From assembly GCA_038255255.1 (NCBI GenBank), contig JBBSLL010000026.1:1-46602 (forward strand): a stretch of DNA of 46,602 bases. The letters are read 5' to 3'. Source of the stretch: JBBQNY01 sp038255255. GTDB lineage: Bacteria > Pseudomonadota > Gammaproteobacteria > Xanthomonadales > Ahniellaceae. A model generated the notes under the pieces. It saw only the letters and a program-made list of their open reading frames with translations, was not told where the DNA came from and ran no database searches. A program made the position numbers and the translations under genes. This document shows, piece after piece, positions 17,843 through 26,065 of the stretch (positions are counted from its first letter, which is position 1; every line of letters begins with the position of its first letter).

Positions 17843-18268
17843 ATGCCGATTTACGCGTTTGCCTGCCTGACCTGCGGACATGCGTTCGACAATCTGCAGA
17901 AGATGTCGGACCCGGATCCCACCGAGTGCCCGGCCTGTGGCGCACCGCAGGTCAAGCGGCAGTTGACTGCGCCTTCGTTCCGGCTGGCCGGCGCAGGCTG
18001 GTATGAGACCGACTTCAAGAAAGACGGCGACCGCAAGCGCAATATCGCGGGTGAAGGCGGGGACTCGAAATCCCCCGATGCGGCTGGCGGTTCGGCGGAT
18101 GCCCCCGCAAAATCCGACAGCGCGGGCAAGAGCGACGCCGGCCCCGCCAAACCTGCCACCAGCACGGGAGAGGCGAAGCCCGAACCGAAGCCCGCAGCGA
18201 AGTCCGACAACAAGCCATCCTCCCTGGCCGCGAGCAAGTCCACTCCGAAGTCGGGAGAAGCCGGCTGA
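17843..18268 (+). CDS. FmdB-type zinc ribbon protein with a low-complexity tail
   Basis: The product has 141 residues. Residues 1-45 form the FmdB/CxxC_CxxC regulatory-protein domain (MPIYAFACLTCGHAFDNLQK, then CPACG): two Cys-x2-Cys pairs that bind one zinc. A short conserved AGAGWYETDFKK follows near residue 52. The last 80 residues are a disordered Lys/Pro/Ala/Ser-rich tail (PKPAAKSDNKPSS). The founding FmdB was proposed to regulate formamidase and amide genes, but most members, including those next to aspS in other gammaproteobacteria, have no known role. AGAAGG at 17829-17834 precedes ATG 17843 by eight bases. Its position before aspS-yebC-ruvC is shared by many relatives, which suggests a housekeeping job. 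Confidence 0.88.
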   Translation: MPIYAFACLTCGHAFDNLQKMSDPDPTECPACGAPQVKRQLTAPSFRLAGAGWYETDFKKDGDRKRNIAGEGGDSKSPDAAGGSADAPAKSDSAGKSDAGPAKPATSTGEAKPEPKPAAKSDNKPSSLAASKSTPKSGEAG

Positions 18269-18280
18269 ATAGGACTCCCG

Positions 18281-18371
18281 TCATTCCCGCGTAGGCGGAA
18301 ATCCAGCGCCTCTTTATTCTCCGGGCAGTCGCGAGAGCCACGTGACTGGATTCCCGCTTTCGCGGGAATGA
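18281..18371. repeat. 91-bp inverted-repeat element with TCATTCCCGCG ends
   Basis: TCATTCCCGCG at the left end matches the inverse CGCGGGAATGA at the right end. The following GGAAATCCAG and CTGGATTCC continue the imperfect inverted repeat. The ATTCCC...GGGAAT pattern is like the widespread dRS3-type repeats first noted in Neisseria. It lies in the gap between the FmdB gene and aspS. Only one copy is present in this window. The remainder of the gap (18372-18473) carries a TACACT -10-like box near 18416 and the aspS ribosome binding site. Confidence 0.75.
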
Positions 18372-18473
18372 AGAAAGAGTGGAGTTCGACTCCAGGCAGG
18401 CTGACGCCGCGTGCCACTACACTGCGCGCCCTCGCGCCGCGGCGCTCGCGACCTTTAGTTCCACGGAGTTTGC

Positions 18474-20237
18474 ATGCGTAGCCATTTCTGCGGTCTGGTC
18501 GACGAGTCGCTGACGGGCCAGTCCGTCACGTTGTGCGGCTGGGTCGACGTGCAGCGCAATCTCGGCGGCGTATGTTTCGTCGACGTACGCGACCACGAAG
18601 GCATCGTCCAGGTCGTTGTCGCCCCGGACCAGGCCGATGTCTTCGCGGTGGCCGCCAGCCTCGGCTACGAGGATTGCGTGCGCGTCGTGGGCACGGTGCG
18701 CGCGCGCCACGCGGTCAATGACAAGCTCAAGTCGGGCCAGGTCGAAATCGTCGCGACTTCGATCGAAATCCTGAACAAGGCCGCGCCGCTGCCGTTCCAC
18801 GCGCACGAGAATCCGGGCGAGGAAATAAGGCTGAAGTACCGATACCTGGACCTGCGCCGGCCGGAAATGCAGAAGATGATGCGCACGCGCATCGCGCTGG
18901 TGCAGGCACTGCGCCGCTGGCTCGACGCGCGCGGTTTCCAGGACCTCGAAACGCCGATCCTGACCAAGGCGACCCCGGAGGGTGCGCGCGACTTCCTGGT
19001 GCCGGCGCGCATGCATCCCGGCGAGTTCTACGCGCTGCCGCAATCTCCGCAGTTGTTCAAGCAGATCCTGATGGTCGCGGGCTTCGATCGCTACTACCAG
19101 ATCGCGCGCTGCTTTCGTGACGAAGCGCTGCGCGCCGACCGCCAGCTCGAGTTCACGCAGCTCGACATGGAGTTCGCGTGGGTGGGCGAGCGCGACGTGC
19201 AGGACACGGTCGAGGGCATGGTCCGTGAAGTTTTCCGTGAAGTTTCTGGCATCGAACTCGCCGACCCGTTCCCGCGCCTGACGTACGCGGAAGCGATGCG
19301 TCGCTTCGGTTCGGACAAGCCTGACCTCCGCATCGCGCTCGAGCTGGTCGACATCGGCGATCACGTCAAGGCCAGCGAGTTCAAGGTTTTCAGCGAATGG
19401 GCCAATGCCGCCGAAGGCCGCGTGGTCGCGCTGCGCGCACCGGGCGGCGCGACTTTCTCGCGCAAGCAGTTTGACGACTACGCGGCACACGCTGCCAAGT
19501 TCGGCGCGAAGGGCATGGCGTGGATGAAGGTCGAGGATGCGGCCAAGGGCCGCGACGGTATCGCCTCGCCCATCGCCAAGTTCCTGGACGACGCGACGCT
19601 GGCTTCGATCCTCGCAGCGAGCGGCGCGCAAAATGGCGACGCGTTGTTGTTCGGCGCGGGGCCGTACACAACCGTTTCGGATTTCATGGGCGCACTCAGG
19701 ATCAAGGTGGCGAAAGATCTCGGGCTGGTGGCCGGCACCTGGGCACCGCTCTGGGTCACGGACTTCCCGATGTTCGAGTGGGACGAAGAAGCGCAACGGT
19801 TCGTCGCCCTGCATCATCCCTTCACGGCGCCCGCCGTCGACGACATCCCGTCGCTCAGGGCGAATGCGCGTAACGCGGTGTCGCGCGGCTACGACCTGGT
19901 GCTCAACGGCAACGAGATCGGTGGCGGTTCGATCCGCATCCATCGTTCCGACATGCAAAGCGCGGTGTTCGAGCTGCTCGGCATCGACGCGGCCGAGCAG
20001 CAGGCCAAGTTCGGCTTCCTGCTGGAAGCGCTCAGGTACGGCGCGCCGCCGCACGGCGGCATCGCGTTCGGCATCGATCGCATGGCGGCGTTGCTCGCGG
20101 GCACCGAATCGATCCGCGACGTGATTGCATTTCCCAAGACCACCACCGCGCAATGCCTCATGACCGGCGCGCCGTCGCCGATTCCCGACGCGCAGCTCGC
20201 CGAAGTCCACGTCGCCGTGCGCCCGCGCAAGGAGTGA
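18474..20237 (+). CDS. aspS: Aspartate--tRNA ligase
   Basis: AspRS charges tRNA-Asp (and tRNA-Asn in non-discriminating forms) with aspartate. The 587-residue length is normal for the bacterial type. Domains: an N-terminal OB-fold anticodon-binding domain (residues 1-105, VTLCGWVDVQRNLGGVCFVD); the class II catalytic core with motif 2 FRDEALRADRQLEFTQLDME; a bacterial GAD insertion at about residues 290-420; and motif 3 GIAFGIDRMAALLAG near the end. GGAG stands about seven bases before ATG 18474. The stop codon overlaps the next gene by four bases, so the two are translationally coupled. Whether the enzyme is discriminating cannot be settled here: gatCAB and asnS are not in the window. Confidence 0.97.
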   Translation: MRSHFCGLVDESLTGQSVTLCGWVDVQRNLGGVCFVDVRDHEGIVQVVVAPDQADVFAVAASLGYEDCVRVVGTVRARHAVNDKLKSGQVEIVATSIEILNKAAPLPFHAHENPGEEIRLKYRYLDLRRPEMQKMMRTRIALVQALRRWLDARGFQDLETPILTKATPEGARDFLVPARMHPGEFYALPQSPQLFKQILMVAGFDRYYQIARCFRDEALRADRQLEFTQLDMEFAWVGERDVQDTVEGMVREVFREVSGIELADPFPRLTYAEAMRRFGSDKPDLRIALELVDIGDHVKASEFKVFSEWANAAEGRVVALRAPGGATFSRKQFDDYAAHAAKFGAKGMAWMKVEDAAKGRDGIASPIAKFLDDATLASILAASGAQNGDALLFGAGPYTTVSDFMGALRIKVAKDLGLVAGTWAPLWVTDFPMFEWDEEAQRFVALHHPFTAPAVDDIPSLRANARNAVSRGYDLVLNGNEIGGGSIRIHRSDMQSAVFELLGIDAAEQQAKFGFLLEALRYGAPPHGGIAFGIDRMAALLAGTESIRDVIAFPKTTTAQCLMTGAPSPIPDAQLAEVHVAVRPRKE

Positions 20238-20869
20238 GCGAGCGCGTCATCCTGCTGCATGGATTGTGGATGCGCGCGGCGGCGCTCGCACCGTTGGCGC
20301 AGCGATTGCGGGCGGCGGGATTCGCTCCGGAAACGTTCGACTATCACTCGTTGCGCGGCGGCCCCGATGCCGCGGCGCAGCGGTTGCGGGATTTGATCTA
20401 CGACTCGCAAGGTGGGCCAGTGCATCTGGTGGGGCACAGCCTCGGCGGCCTCGTCGCGCTGGAAGTGGCGCGCCAGATCACCGAAAGAGAAGGGTCTTCG
20501 CCAATCGGACGCGTCGTGTGCCTGGGTTCGCCGTTGCGCGGTTCCGCCGCCGCGGTCTCGATGGTGCGTCACTGGGGCACCGGCTGGCTCATGGGCGACA
20601 GTGCGGCCCTACTTCAGCGCGGGCTCGAGAACTGGTGCGGCCGGTGCGAAGTCGGCGTCATCGCCGGAAAGCTGCCAGTTGGCCTTGGCTTTCTGCTCGG
20701 CGGACTTGCGCGTCCGCACGACGGCACGGTGACGGTCGCGGAGACCGAACTGCCCGGTATCCACGGGCATTGCGTGGTTTCGACCAGCCACACCGGCCTC
20801 CTGCTGTCCGGTCCGGCCACCCGGCAGACCGTCGCGTTCCTGCGCCACGGGCGTTTCGAAGCGGCCTAG
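20234..20869 (+). CDS. Small alpha/beta hydrolase, lipase-like
   Basis: The product has 211 residues and an alpha/beta-hydrolase fold. Visible elements are HGLW near residue 10 (oxyanion region), GHSLGGLVAL near residue 68 with the nucleophilic serine, and a late GHCVVSTSHTGLLL that should supply the catalytic histidine. The acid residue is probably Asp in RPHDGTVTVAETEL. The set PLRGSAAA and ARPHDGTV resembles the small esterases/lipases seen in Pseudomonas and Xanthomonas genomes; the substrate is unknown. No signal peptide is present. GTG 20234 overlaps the aspS stop codon (GTGA), and the aspS end (AAGGAGTGA) provides its ribosome binding site. It is therefore likely cotranscribed with aspS. 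Confidence 0.85.
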   Translation: MSERVILLHGLWMRAAALAPLAQRLRAAGFAPETFDYHSLRGGPDAAAQRLRDLIYDSQGGPVHLVGHSLGGLVALEVARQITEREGSSPIGRVVCLGSPLRGSAAAVSMVRHWGTGWLMGDSAALLQRGLENWCGRCEVGVIAGKLPVGLGFLLGGLARPHDGTVTVAETELPGIHGHCVVSTSHTGLLLSGPATRQTVAFLRHGRFEAA

Positions 20870-20968
20870 GCCGGCGTCTGGGCGAAGCGGCGCTTTTTCT
20901 CCGCGTCCGGCGCGCGCCCGCAATGCGAGTAAAATCGGCGGTTTGTTTCGTTGAATCCTGGATTACCC

Positions 20969-21700
20969 ATGGGTCGTGGACCATCCATCGAGGGGCGGAA
21001 AAACGCCACCGATGCCAAGCGCGGCAAGCTCTTCACCAAGCTCATCCGCGAAATATCCGTGGCGGCGCGTGCCGGCGGGGGCGACGCGTCGGGAAATCCG
21101 CGGCTGCGCTCCGCGATCGACAAGGCACTGTCGGCCAACATGACCAAGGACGTGATCGAGCGCGCGATCAAGAAGGCCACCGGCGAACTCGAAGGCGTCG
21201 AGTACGAGGAAATCCGCTACGAGGGTTACGCCCCGGGAGGCGTCGCGGTGATCGTCGACGCGCTCACCGACAATCGCAATCGCGCCGTGGCGGACGTGCG
21301 CCACGCCTTCACGAAGTTCGGGGGTAGCCTGGGCACCGATGGTTCGGTCGCTTTCCTGTTCCGCAAGCTGGGCGTGCTTTCGTTTGCGCCGGGAGCGGAC
21401 GAAGCGGGCATCACGGAAGCGGCGATCGAAGCGGGCGCGGACGACGTCGTGGTTTACCCGGACGACGCCTCCATCGACGTGCTCACCGCGCCCGAGGACT
21501 TCGAACCGGTGAAGAGCGCGCTCGCAGCCGCCGGGTTCCTGCCGGAGCACTCCGAAGTGACGATGCGCGCCGCCAACGACATCGCGGTGGCGGGCGATAT
21601 CGCGAAGTCGGTCGCCAAACTGCTCGACTGGCTCGACGATCTCGACGACGTGCAGAACGTCTATTCCAACGCCGAACTTCCCGCGGACGCCTACGGGTGA
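20969..21700 (+). CDS. yebC: YebC/TACO1 family regulator or translation factor
   Basis: YebC/PmpR proteins were long called transcriptional regulators; recent work on relatives supports a role in translating difficult sequences such as proline stretches, like mitochondrial TACO1. The 243-residue protein has the family fold in order: an N-terminal helical domain (NATDAKRGKLFTKLIREI), the middle NMTKDVIERAIKKATGE segment, then VEYEEIRYEGYAPGGVAVIV and FTKFGGSLGTDGSVAFLF. The N-terminus MGRGPSIEGRKNA differs from the MAGHSKWANIKH of E. coli YebC and matches a form common in Xanthomonadales-like genomes. A TAAAAT box lies at 20930-20935. It overlaps ruvC by four bases (GTGA), the familiar yebC-ruvC arrangement. 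Confidence 0.95.
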   Translation: MGRGPSIEGRKNATDAKRGKLFTKLIREISVAARAGGGDASGNPRLRSAIDKALSANMTKDVIERAIKKATGELEGVEYEEIRYEGYAPGGVAVIVDALTDNRNRAVADVRHAFTKFGGSLGTDGSVAFLFRKLGVLSFAPGADEAGITEAAIEAGADDVVVYPDDASIDVLTAPEDFEPVKSALAAAGFLPEHSEVTMRAANDIAVAGDIAKSVAKLLDWLDDLDDVQNVYSNAELPADAYG

Positions 21701-22233
21701 CCACGCGGATACTCGGAATCGATCCGGGTTCGGTGCGCACGGGAATCGGCATCGTCGACGTGGATGCCGGAGGCACGGCCACGCATGTGTTCCACACGGC
21801 GCTGGTGGTGGGGGGCGAGGACGACTTTCCGTTGCGGCTCAAGGCGATTGTTCTGGGGGTCTCGGACGCTATTCATCGATGGGGGCCCGCTGAGGTAGCT
21901 ATTGAAAGGGTGTTCATGGCCAAGAACCCCGACTCGGCGCTCAAGCTTGGCCAGGCGCGCGGCGCGGCCATCTGCGCGTGCGTGCTCAGGGACCTTCCCG
22001 TCAGCGAGTATTCGCCCATGCAGATCAAGCAGGGACTCGTCGGCCGCGGCATTGCCGACAAAGCGCAGGTGCAGCACATGGTCGGTGTGCTGCTCGGGCT
22101 GCGCGAGACCTTGCAACCCGACGCTGCCGATGCGCTCGCCGTTGCGATCACCCACGCGCATGCGCGTGCACTCGCGCAGCGCACCGGCGTGAGCGCATCC
22201 GAGTTGCTGCGCGGCCGGAGTGCGCGGCGATGA
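21697..22233 (+). CDS. ruvC: Crossover junction endodeoxyribonuclease RuvC
   Basis: RuvC is the dimeric resolvase that nicks Holliday junctions symmetrically. The 178-residue length is typical. The RNase H-like active site is intact: Asp in ILGIDPGSVRTG near residue 8, Glu in VAIERVF near residue 68, and the two late Asp in PDAADALAVAITH near residue 143. The start is GTG 21697, which overlaps the yebC stop codon and gives TTRILGIDPG as the family N-terminus. The gene is the first of the ruvC-ruvA-kup-ruvB run. No SOS (LexA) box is evident upstream. Confidence 0.96.
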   Translation: MTTRILGIDPGSVRTGIGIVDVDAGGTATHVFHTALVVGGEDDFPLRLKAIVLGVSDAIHRWGPAEVAIERVFMAKNPDSALKLGQARGAAICACVLRDLPVSEYSPMQIKQGLVGRGIADKAQVQHMVGVLLGLRETLQPDAADALAVAITHAHARALAQRTGVSASELLRGRSARR

Positions 22234-22285
22234 GGGTGCGACTCCGCGCAGACTGGAGCCAGTCGAAAGTGACGGGGTCCTGCCA

Positions 22286-22873
22286 ATGATCGGACGGCTG
22301 CGCGGAACCGTGGCGCACAAGCAGCCTCCATGGCTCATCCTGGACGTGCACGGCGTCGGCTACGAGCTGGAAGCGCCCATGTCCACGTTTTACGAGTTGC
22401 CCGAAACCGGCGCCGAAGTGACGTTGTTCACCCACTACGCGCAGAAGGAAGACAGCGTCTCGCTGTACGGTTTCCTCAAGGAGTCGGAACGGCGGCTGTT
22501 CCGCGACGTGCAGAAGGTGACGGGGATCGGCGCGCGCGTCGCGCTCGCAATCCTTTCCTCCGTCACGGTCAATGATTTCGCGCGGTTCGTCGCGAGCGGC
22601 GACGTGGCCGCGCTGACGCGCGTGCCGGGCGTCGGCAAGAAGACCGCGGAGCGCATCCTGCTCGAGTTGCGCGATCGCGTGGCGGCTCCCTCCGATGCGA
22701 CCGACGCATTGCGCGGTCACGTCCCCACCGACGCGCTGGGCGAGGCGACAGTCGCCCTGCAGCAGCTCGGCTACAAGCCAGTCGAGGCGCAGCGCATGGC
22801 TGCCGCGGCGCGAGCCGATGGCGACACGGCCGAGGCCGTGATCCGCAAAGCCCTCAAGGCAGCCCTGCGTTAA
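22286..22873 (+). CDS. ruvA: Holliday junction branch migration protein RuvA
   Basis: RuvA tetramers hold the four-way junction flat and load the RuvB motors. The 195-residue protein shows the N-terminal OB domain (MIGRLRGTVAHKQPPWLILD), the double helix-hairpin-helix middle (VTGIGARVALAILSS and LTRVPGVGKKTAERILLEL), an acidic pin region, and the flexible C-terminal domain that contacts RuvB (ATVALQQLGYKPVEAQRM). MIGRLRG is the standard start, so ATG 22286 was chosen although the frame is open back to 22220. It lies 52 bases after ruvC. kup follows after 28 bases, so ruvB is not its direct neighbour. Confidence 0.96.
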   Translation: MIGRLRGTVAHKQPPWLILDVHGVGYELEAPMSTFYELPETGAEVTLFTHYAQKEDSVSLYGFLKESERRLFRDVQKVTGIGARVALAILSSVTVNDFARFVASGDVAALTRVPGVGKKTAERILLELRDRVAAPSDATDALRGHVPTDALGEATVALQQLGYKPVEAQRMAAAARADGDTAEAVIRKALKAALR

Positions 22874-22901
22874 GCGCGCGAGGCGCAGCATACGGAACCA
22901 C

Positions 22902-24824
22902 ATGCCCATCCAGTCCAAGACACTTCCACTTCCCGTCCCCCCGCGCACGCACGAGCACGGCAAGGTCGGACTTTTCGGCCTCACGGTAGGCGCGATCGGC
23001 GTGGTGTTCGGCGACATCGGCACAAGTCCGCTGTACACCATCAAGGAGGCGTTCTCGCCTCACTACGGACTGGTCGCCAACCACGACACCGTGCTCGGTG
23101 TCCTGTCCATGGTGTTCTGGTCGCTGATGATTGTAGTCACTGTGAAGTACGTGACGATCATCATGCGCGCCGACAACGACGGCGAGGGCGGCATCATGGC
23201 GCTTATGGCGCTGGCGCAGCGCAGCCTGCCCAAGGCGCCCCGGTCGAGTTACGTGGTCGGCATCCTTGGGGTACTGGGCGCGTCGTTGTTCTTTGGCGAT
23301 GGCGTCATCACGCCCGCGATCTCCGTGCTGTCTGCGGTCGAGGGTCTCGAAGTGGTCGCCCCCCGGCTCAGCAACTGGATCGTGCCGATCACGCTCCTGG
23401 TGCTGGTGTCGGTGTTCGCCACGCAGCGCTTTGGCACCGCCAAGGTTGGCAAGATCTTCGGGCCCATCACCGTCGTCTGGTTCCTGGCGCTCGCCGTGCT
23501 CGGAGTTTTCAATATCCTGCACGAGCCCGAAGTGCTCAACGCCGTCAATCCTGTCTGGGCGGCGCGCTTTTTCCTCGAACACAGCTGGGGCGGCGTGTTC
23601 ATCCTCGGTGCGGTGGTGCTGGCGGTCACCGGTGGGGAAGCGATCTACACGGACATGGGCCACTTCGGCGCGAAGCCCATCCGCATCGCCTGGTACTTCT
23701 TCGTCTTGCCTGCGCTGATGCTTAACTACTTGGGACAAGGCGCGCTGGTGCTGGAAGACCCGGGCGCCATCCGCAACCCCTTCTACATCGGCGTGCCCGA
23801 ATGGGCGCGCTGGCCCATGCTCGCGCTTGCCACGGCTGCAACCGTGATCGCGTCGCAGGCGGTGATTACCGGCGGCTTCTCGGTCGCGCGCCAGGCCATG
23901 CAGCTCGGCTACATCCCGCGCATGCGCATCACGCACACGTCGAGCGAAACCATCGGCCAGATCTACATCCCGGCGATCAACTGGACGATGATGTTGATCG
24001 TGAGCGCGCTGGTACTGGGCTTCGGCAGCTCCACGGCGCTGGCGACGGCCTACGGTATTTCTGTATCAATGACGATGTTGATCGATACCCTGCTGCTCGC
24101 CATCGTGGCGCACGCCTTGTGGCCGCGGTGGCGACGCTGGGTATTGCCGCTCTGCGTCCTGTTCCTGTTCCTCGATGTCGGCTTCGTCGTCGCGAACATC
24201 GCCAAGTTCCTGGATGGCGGCTGGTTCCCGCTGGTGCTGGGCATCGTGCTGTTCACCCTCCTGCGCACCTGGCGCCGCGGTCGCGAGCTGCTGCACGACG
24301 AAGTCCAGAAAGAGGGCATCCAGCTTTCGACCTTCCTGCCCGGCCTGATGCTCGCGCCTCCCGTGCGGGTGCCGGGCACGGCGATCTTCATGACGGCGGA
24401 CAAGGGCGTGGTGCCGCATGCGCTCCTGCACAATCTCAAGCACAACAAGGTGCTGCACGAGCGCAACGTGTTCCTCACCGTCGAAACGCTGCAGACGCCC
24501 TATGCACCTCCCGAACAGACGCTGAAGATCACGCCCATCGGCGAGGATTTCTGGCGGGTGCTGATCCGCTTCGGCTTCATGGAGAGCCCGGACGTGCCGC
24601 GCGCGCTGATGCGTTCGTGCGACAAGGGCGGTATTCATTTCGACCCGATGGAAACGACCTATTTCGCCAGTCGCGAAACCATCGTGGCCAGCCGACATCG
24701 CGGCATGCCCGTGTGGCGCGACCTGCTGTTTGCGTTCATGCACCGCAACGCCGCTCCGGCGACCGGCTTCTTCCGCATTCCCGGCAACCGGCTCGTCGAG
24801 CTCGGCGCGCAGGTGGAGATCTGA
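22902..24824 (+). CDS. kup: KUP-family low-affinity potassium uptake transporter
   Basis: Kup moves K+ into the cell, probably as a K+/H+ symporter. The 640-residue protein has about 12 membrane segments up to residue 440, then a cytoplasmic C-terminal domain (HNLKHNKVLHERNVFLTVET). The family signatures GVVFGDIGTSPLYTIKEAF near residue 36 and GDGVITPAISVLSAVEGLEV near residue 133 are present, as is GGEAIYTDMGHFG. ATG 22902 fits the family N-terminus with a basic, proline-rich leader. The gene lies between ruvA and ruvB, on the same strand with small gaps, so it is probably transcribed within the ruv operon. The stop codon overlaps the possible ruvB start (TGATG). Confidence 0.95.
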   Translation: MPIQSKTLPLPVPPRTHEHGKVGLFGLTVGAIGVVFGDIGTSPLYTIKEAFSPHYGLVANHDTVLGVLSMVFWSLMIVVTVKYVTIIMRADNDGEGGIMALMALAQRSLPKAPRSSYVVGILGVLGASLFFGDGVITPAISVLSAVEGLEVVAPRLSNWIVPITLLVLVSVFATQRFGTAKVGKIFGPITVVWFLALAVLGVFNILHEPEVLNAVNPVWAARFFLEHSWGGVFILGAVVLAVTGGEAIYTDMGHFGAKPIRIAWYFFVLPALMLNYLGQGALVLEDPGAIRNPFYIGVPEWARWPMLALATAATVIASQAVITGGFSVARQAMQLGYIPRMRITHTSSETIGQIYIPAINWTMMLIVSALVLGFGSSTALATAYGISVSMTMLIDTLLLAIVAHALWPRWRRWVLPLCVLFLFLDVGFVVANIAKFLDGGWFPLVLGIVLFTLLRTWRRGRELLHDEVQKEGIQLSTFLPGLMLAPPVRVPGTAIFMTADKGVVPHALLHNLKHNKVLHERNVFLTVETLQTPYAPPEQTLKITPIGEDFWRVLIRFGFMESPDVPRALMRSCDKGGIHFDPMETTYFASRETIVASRHRGMPVWRDLLFAFMHRNAAPATGFFRIPGNRLVELGAQVEI

Positions 24825-25891
24825 TGCCGGATAATCGCGGCATGAGCGAGCAACGCGTCATCGCCAGCGGCGCCACGCGCGAGGATGTCGTCGCCGACGC
24901 GCACATCCGTCCGCAGCGGTTGACCGAATATCTCGGGCAGCGCGCTGTGCGCGAGCAGATGGGGATCTACATCGAGGCGGCGCGCAAGCGCAGCGAGGCG
25001 CTGGACCATGTACTGATTTTCGGCCCGCCCGGCCTCGGCAAGACCACGCTGGCGCAGGTTGTCGCGAACGAACTGGGCGTGGGCCTGCGCCAGACTTCGG
25101 GCCCGGTTCTGGAGCGGCCGGGCGATCTCGCGGCGCTGCTGACCAACCTGCAGCCGCGCGACGTGCTCTTCATCGACGAGATCCATCGGCTCAGCCCGGT
25201 CATCGAGGAAGTGCTGTACCCCGCGATGGAGGATTGCCAGATCGACCTCATGCTCGGCGAGGGTCCGGCGGCGCGTTCGATCAAGCTCGATCTCCCGCCT
25301 TTCACGCTGATCGGCGCGACTACGCGCGCCGGGCTGCTGACGGGTCCCTTGCGCGATCGATTCGGCATCGTGCAGCGGCTCGAGTTCTACGAGCGCGACG
25401 AATTGCGCGCCATCGCGCTGCGCGCGGCCCGCATCCTCGGCATCGAGTGCGACGAAGAGGGCGCCGACGAAATTGCGCGTCGCGCGCGCGGCACGCCGCG
25501 CATCGCCAATCGCCTGCTGCGCCGCGTGCGGGACTTTGCGCAGGTGCGCGCCGACGGTCGCATCACGCGCGCTGCGGCGAACGACGCCATGGACATGCTG
25601 AGCGTGGACCCGGAGGGATTCGATCCGCTCGACCGGCGCATGCTCAAGCTCATCATCGAAGGCTTCGACGGCGGTCCCGTCGGTGTCGAGTCGCTGGCTG
25701 CTGCGTTGAGTGAGGAACGCGGCACGCTCGAGGACGTGATCGAGCCGTACCTGATCCAGCAGGGCTTCCTGGTGCGTACCGCGCGCGGACGCATGGCCAG
25801 CGCCAAGGCCTATCGCCATCTCGGGCTGGTGGCGCCGCCGCGCCGCAGCGACAACCCGACGCCTGGCCTGTTCGTGGATTCCGATCAGTGA
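24824..25891 (+). CDS. ruvB: Holliday junction branch migration DNA helicase RuvB
   Basis: RuvB is the AAA+ hexameric motor of branch migration. The 355-residue protein holds Walker A GPPGLGKTTLA, Walker B VLFIDEIHRL, sensor 1 LIGATTRAG, the arginine finger segment GPLRDRFGI, sensor 2 RGTPRIANRLLRRVRDFA and a C-terminal winged helix (IEPYLIQQGFLVRTARGRMA). ATG 24824 was chosen because GGAG at 24815-24818 is five bases upstream and it overlaps the kup stop codon. ATG 24842 (MSEQRVIASG) gives an N-terminus closer to E. coli RuvB and cannot be excluded. The gene is separated from ruvA by kup and followed after 94 bases by ybgC and the tol-pal operon. Confidence 0.96.
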   Translation: MPDNRGMSEQRVIASGATREDVVADAHIRPQRLTEYLGQRAVREQMGIYIEAARKRSEALDHVLIFGPPGLGKTTLAQVVANELGVGLRQTSGPVLERPGDLAALLTNLQPRDVLFIDEIHRLSPVIEEVLYPAMEDCQIDLMLGEGPAARSIKLDLPPFTLIGATTRAGLLTGPLRDRFGIVQRLEFYERDELRAIALRAARILGIECDEEGADEIARRARGTPRIANRLLRRVRDFAQVRADGRITRAAANDAMDMLSVDPEGFDPLDRRMLKLIIEGFDGGPVGVESLAAALSEERGTLEDVIEPYLIQQGFLVRTARGRMASAKAYRHLGLVAPPRRSDNPTPGLFVDSDQ

Positions 25892-25947
25892 CTTTCGATC
25901 GCAGGCGCTGCTCGGTTGTCGACGAAGGCCGGCACATGCAGTCTTTT

Positions 25948-26065
25948 CCCTCTCCCCGCCTGCGGGGAGAGGGTGCCGAAGGCGGGTGAGGGGCAGCTTG
26001 AGCGAGCCACTTGCCCCTCATCCGGCGCTGCGCGCCACCTTCTCCCCGTTGTCACGGGGAGAAGG
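25948..26065. repeat. Composite palindromic repeat, CCCTCTCCCCG family, reaching into ybgC
   Basis: CCCTCTCCCCGC (25948-25959) pairs with GCGGGGAGAGGG (25962-25973). After GGGTGAGGGGCA comes its partner TGCCCCTCA around 26010, and a last hairpin TTCTCCCCGT with ACGGGGAGAA closes it near 26040-26063. The first stem equals the one at 462-489. The element spans all the plausible upstream starts of ybgC, so it either supplies the gene's first codons or has displaced the original start. Confidence 0.8.

Noticed and set aside
18417..20210. 597-codon minus-strand frame opposite aspS
   Set aside because: aspS is certain on the plus strand with all class II motifs; the antisense product matches nothing I recognise.
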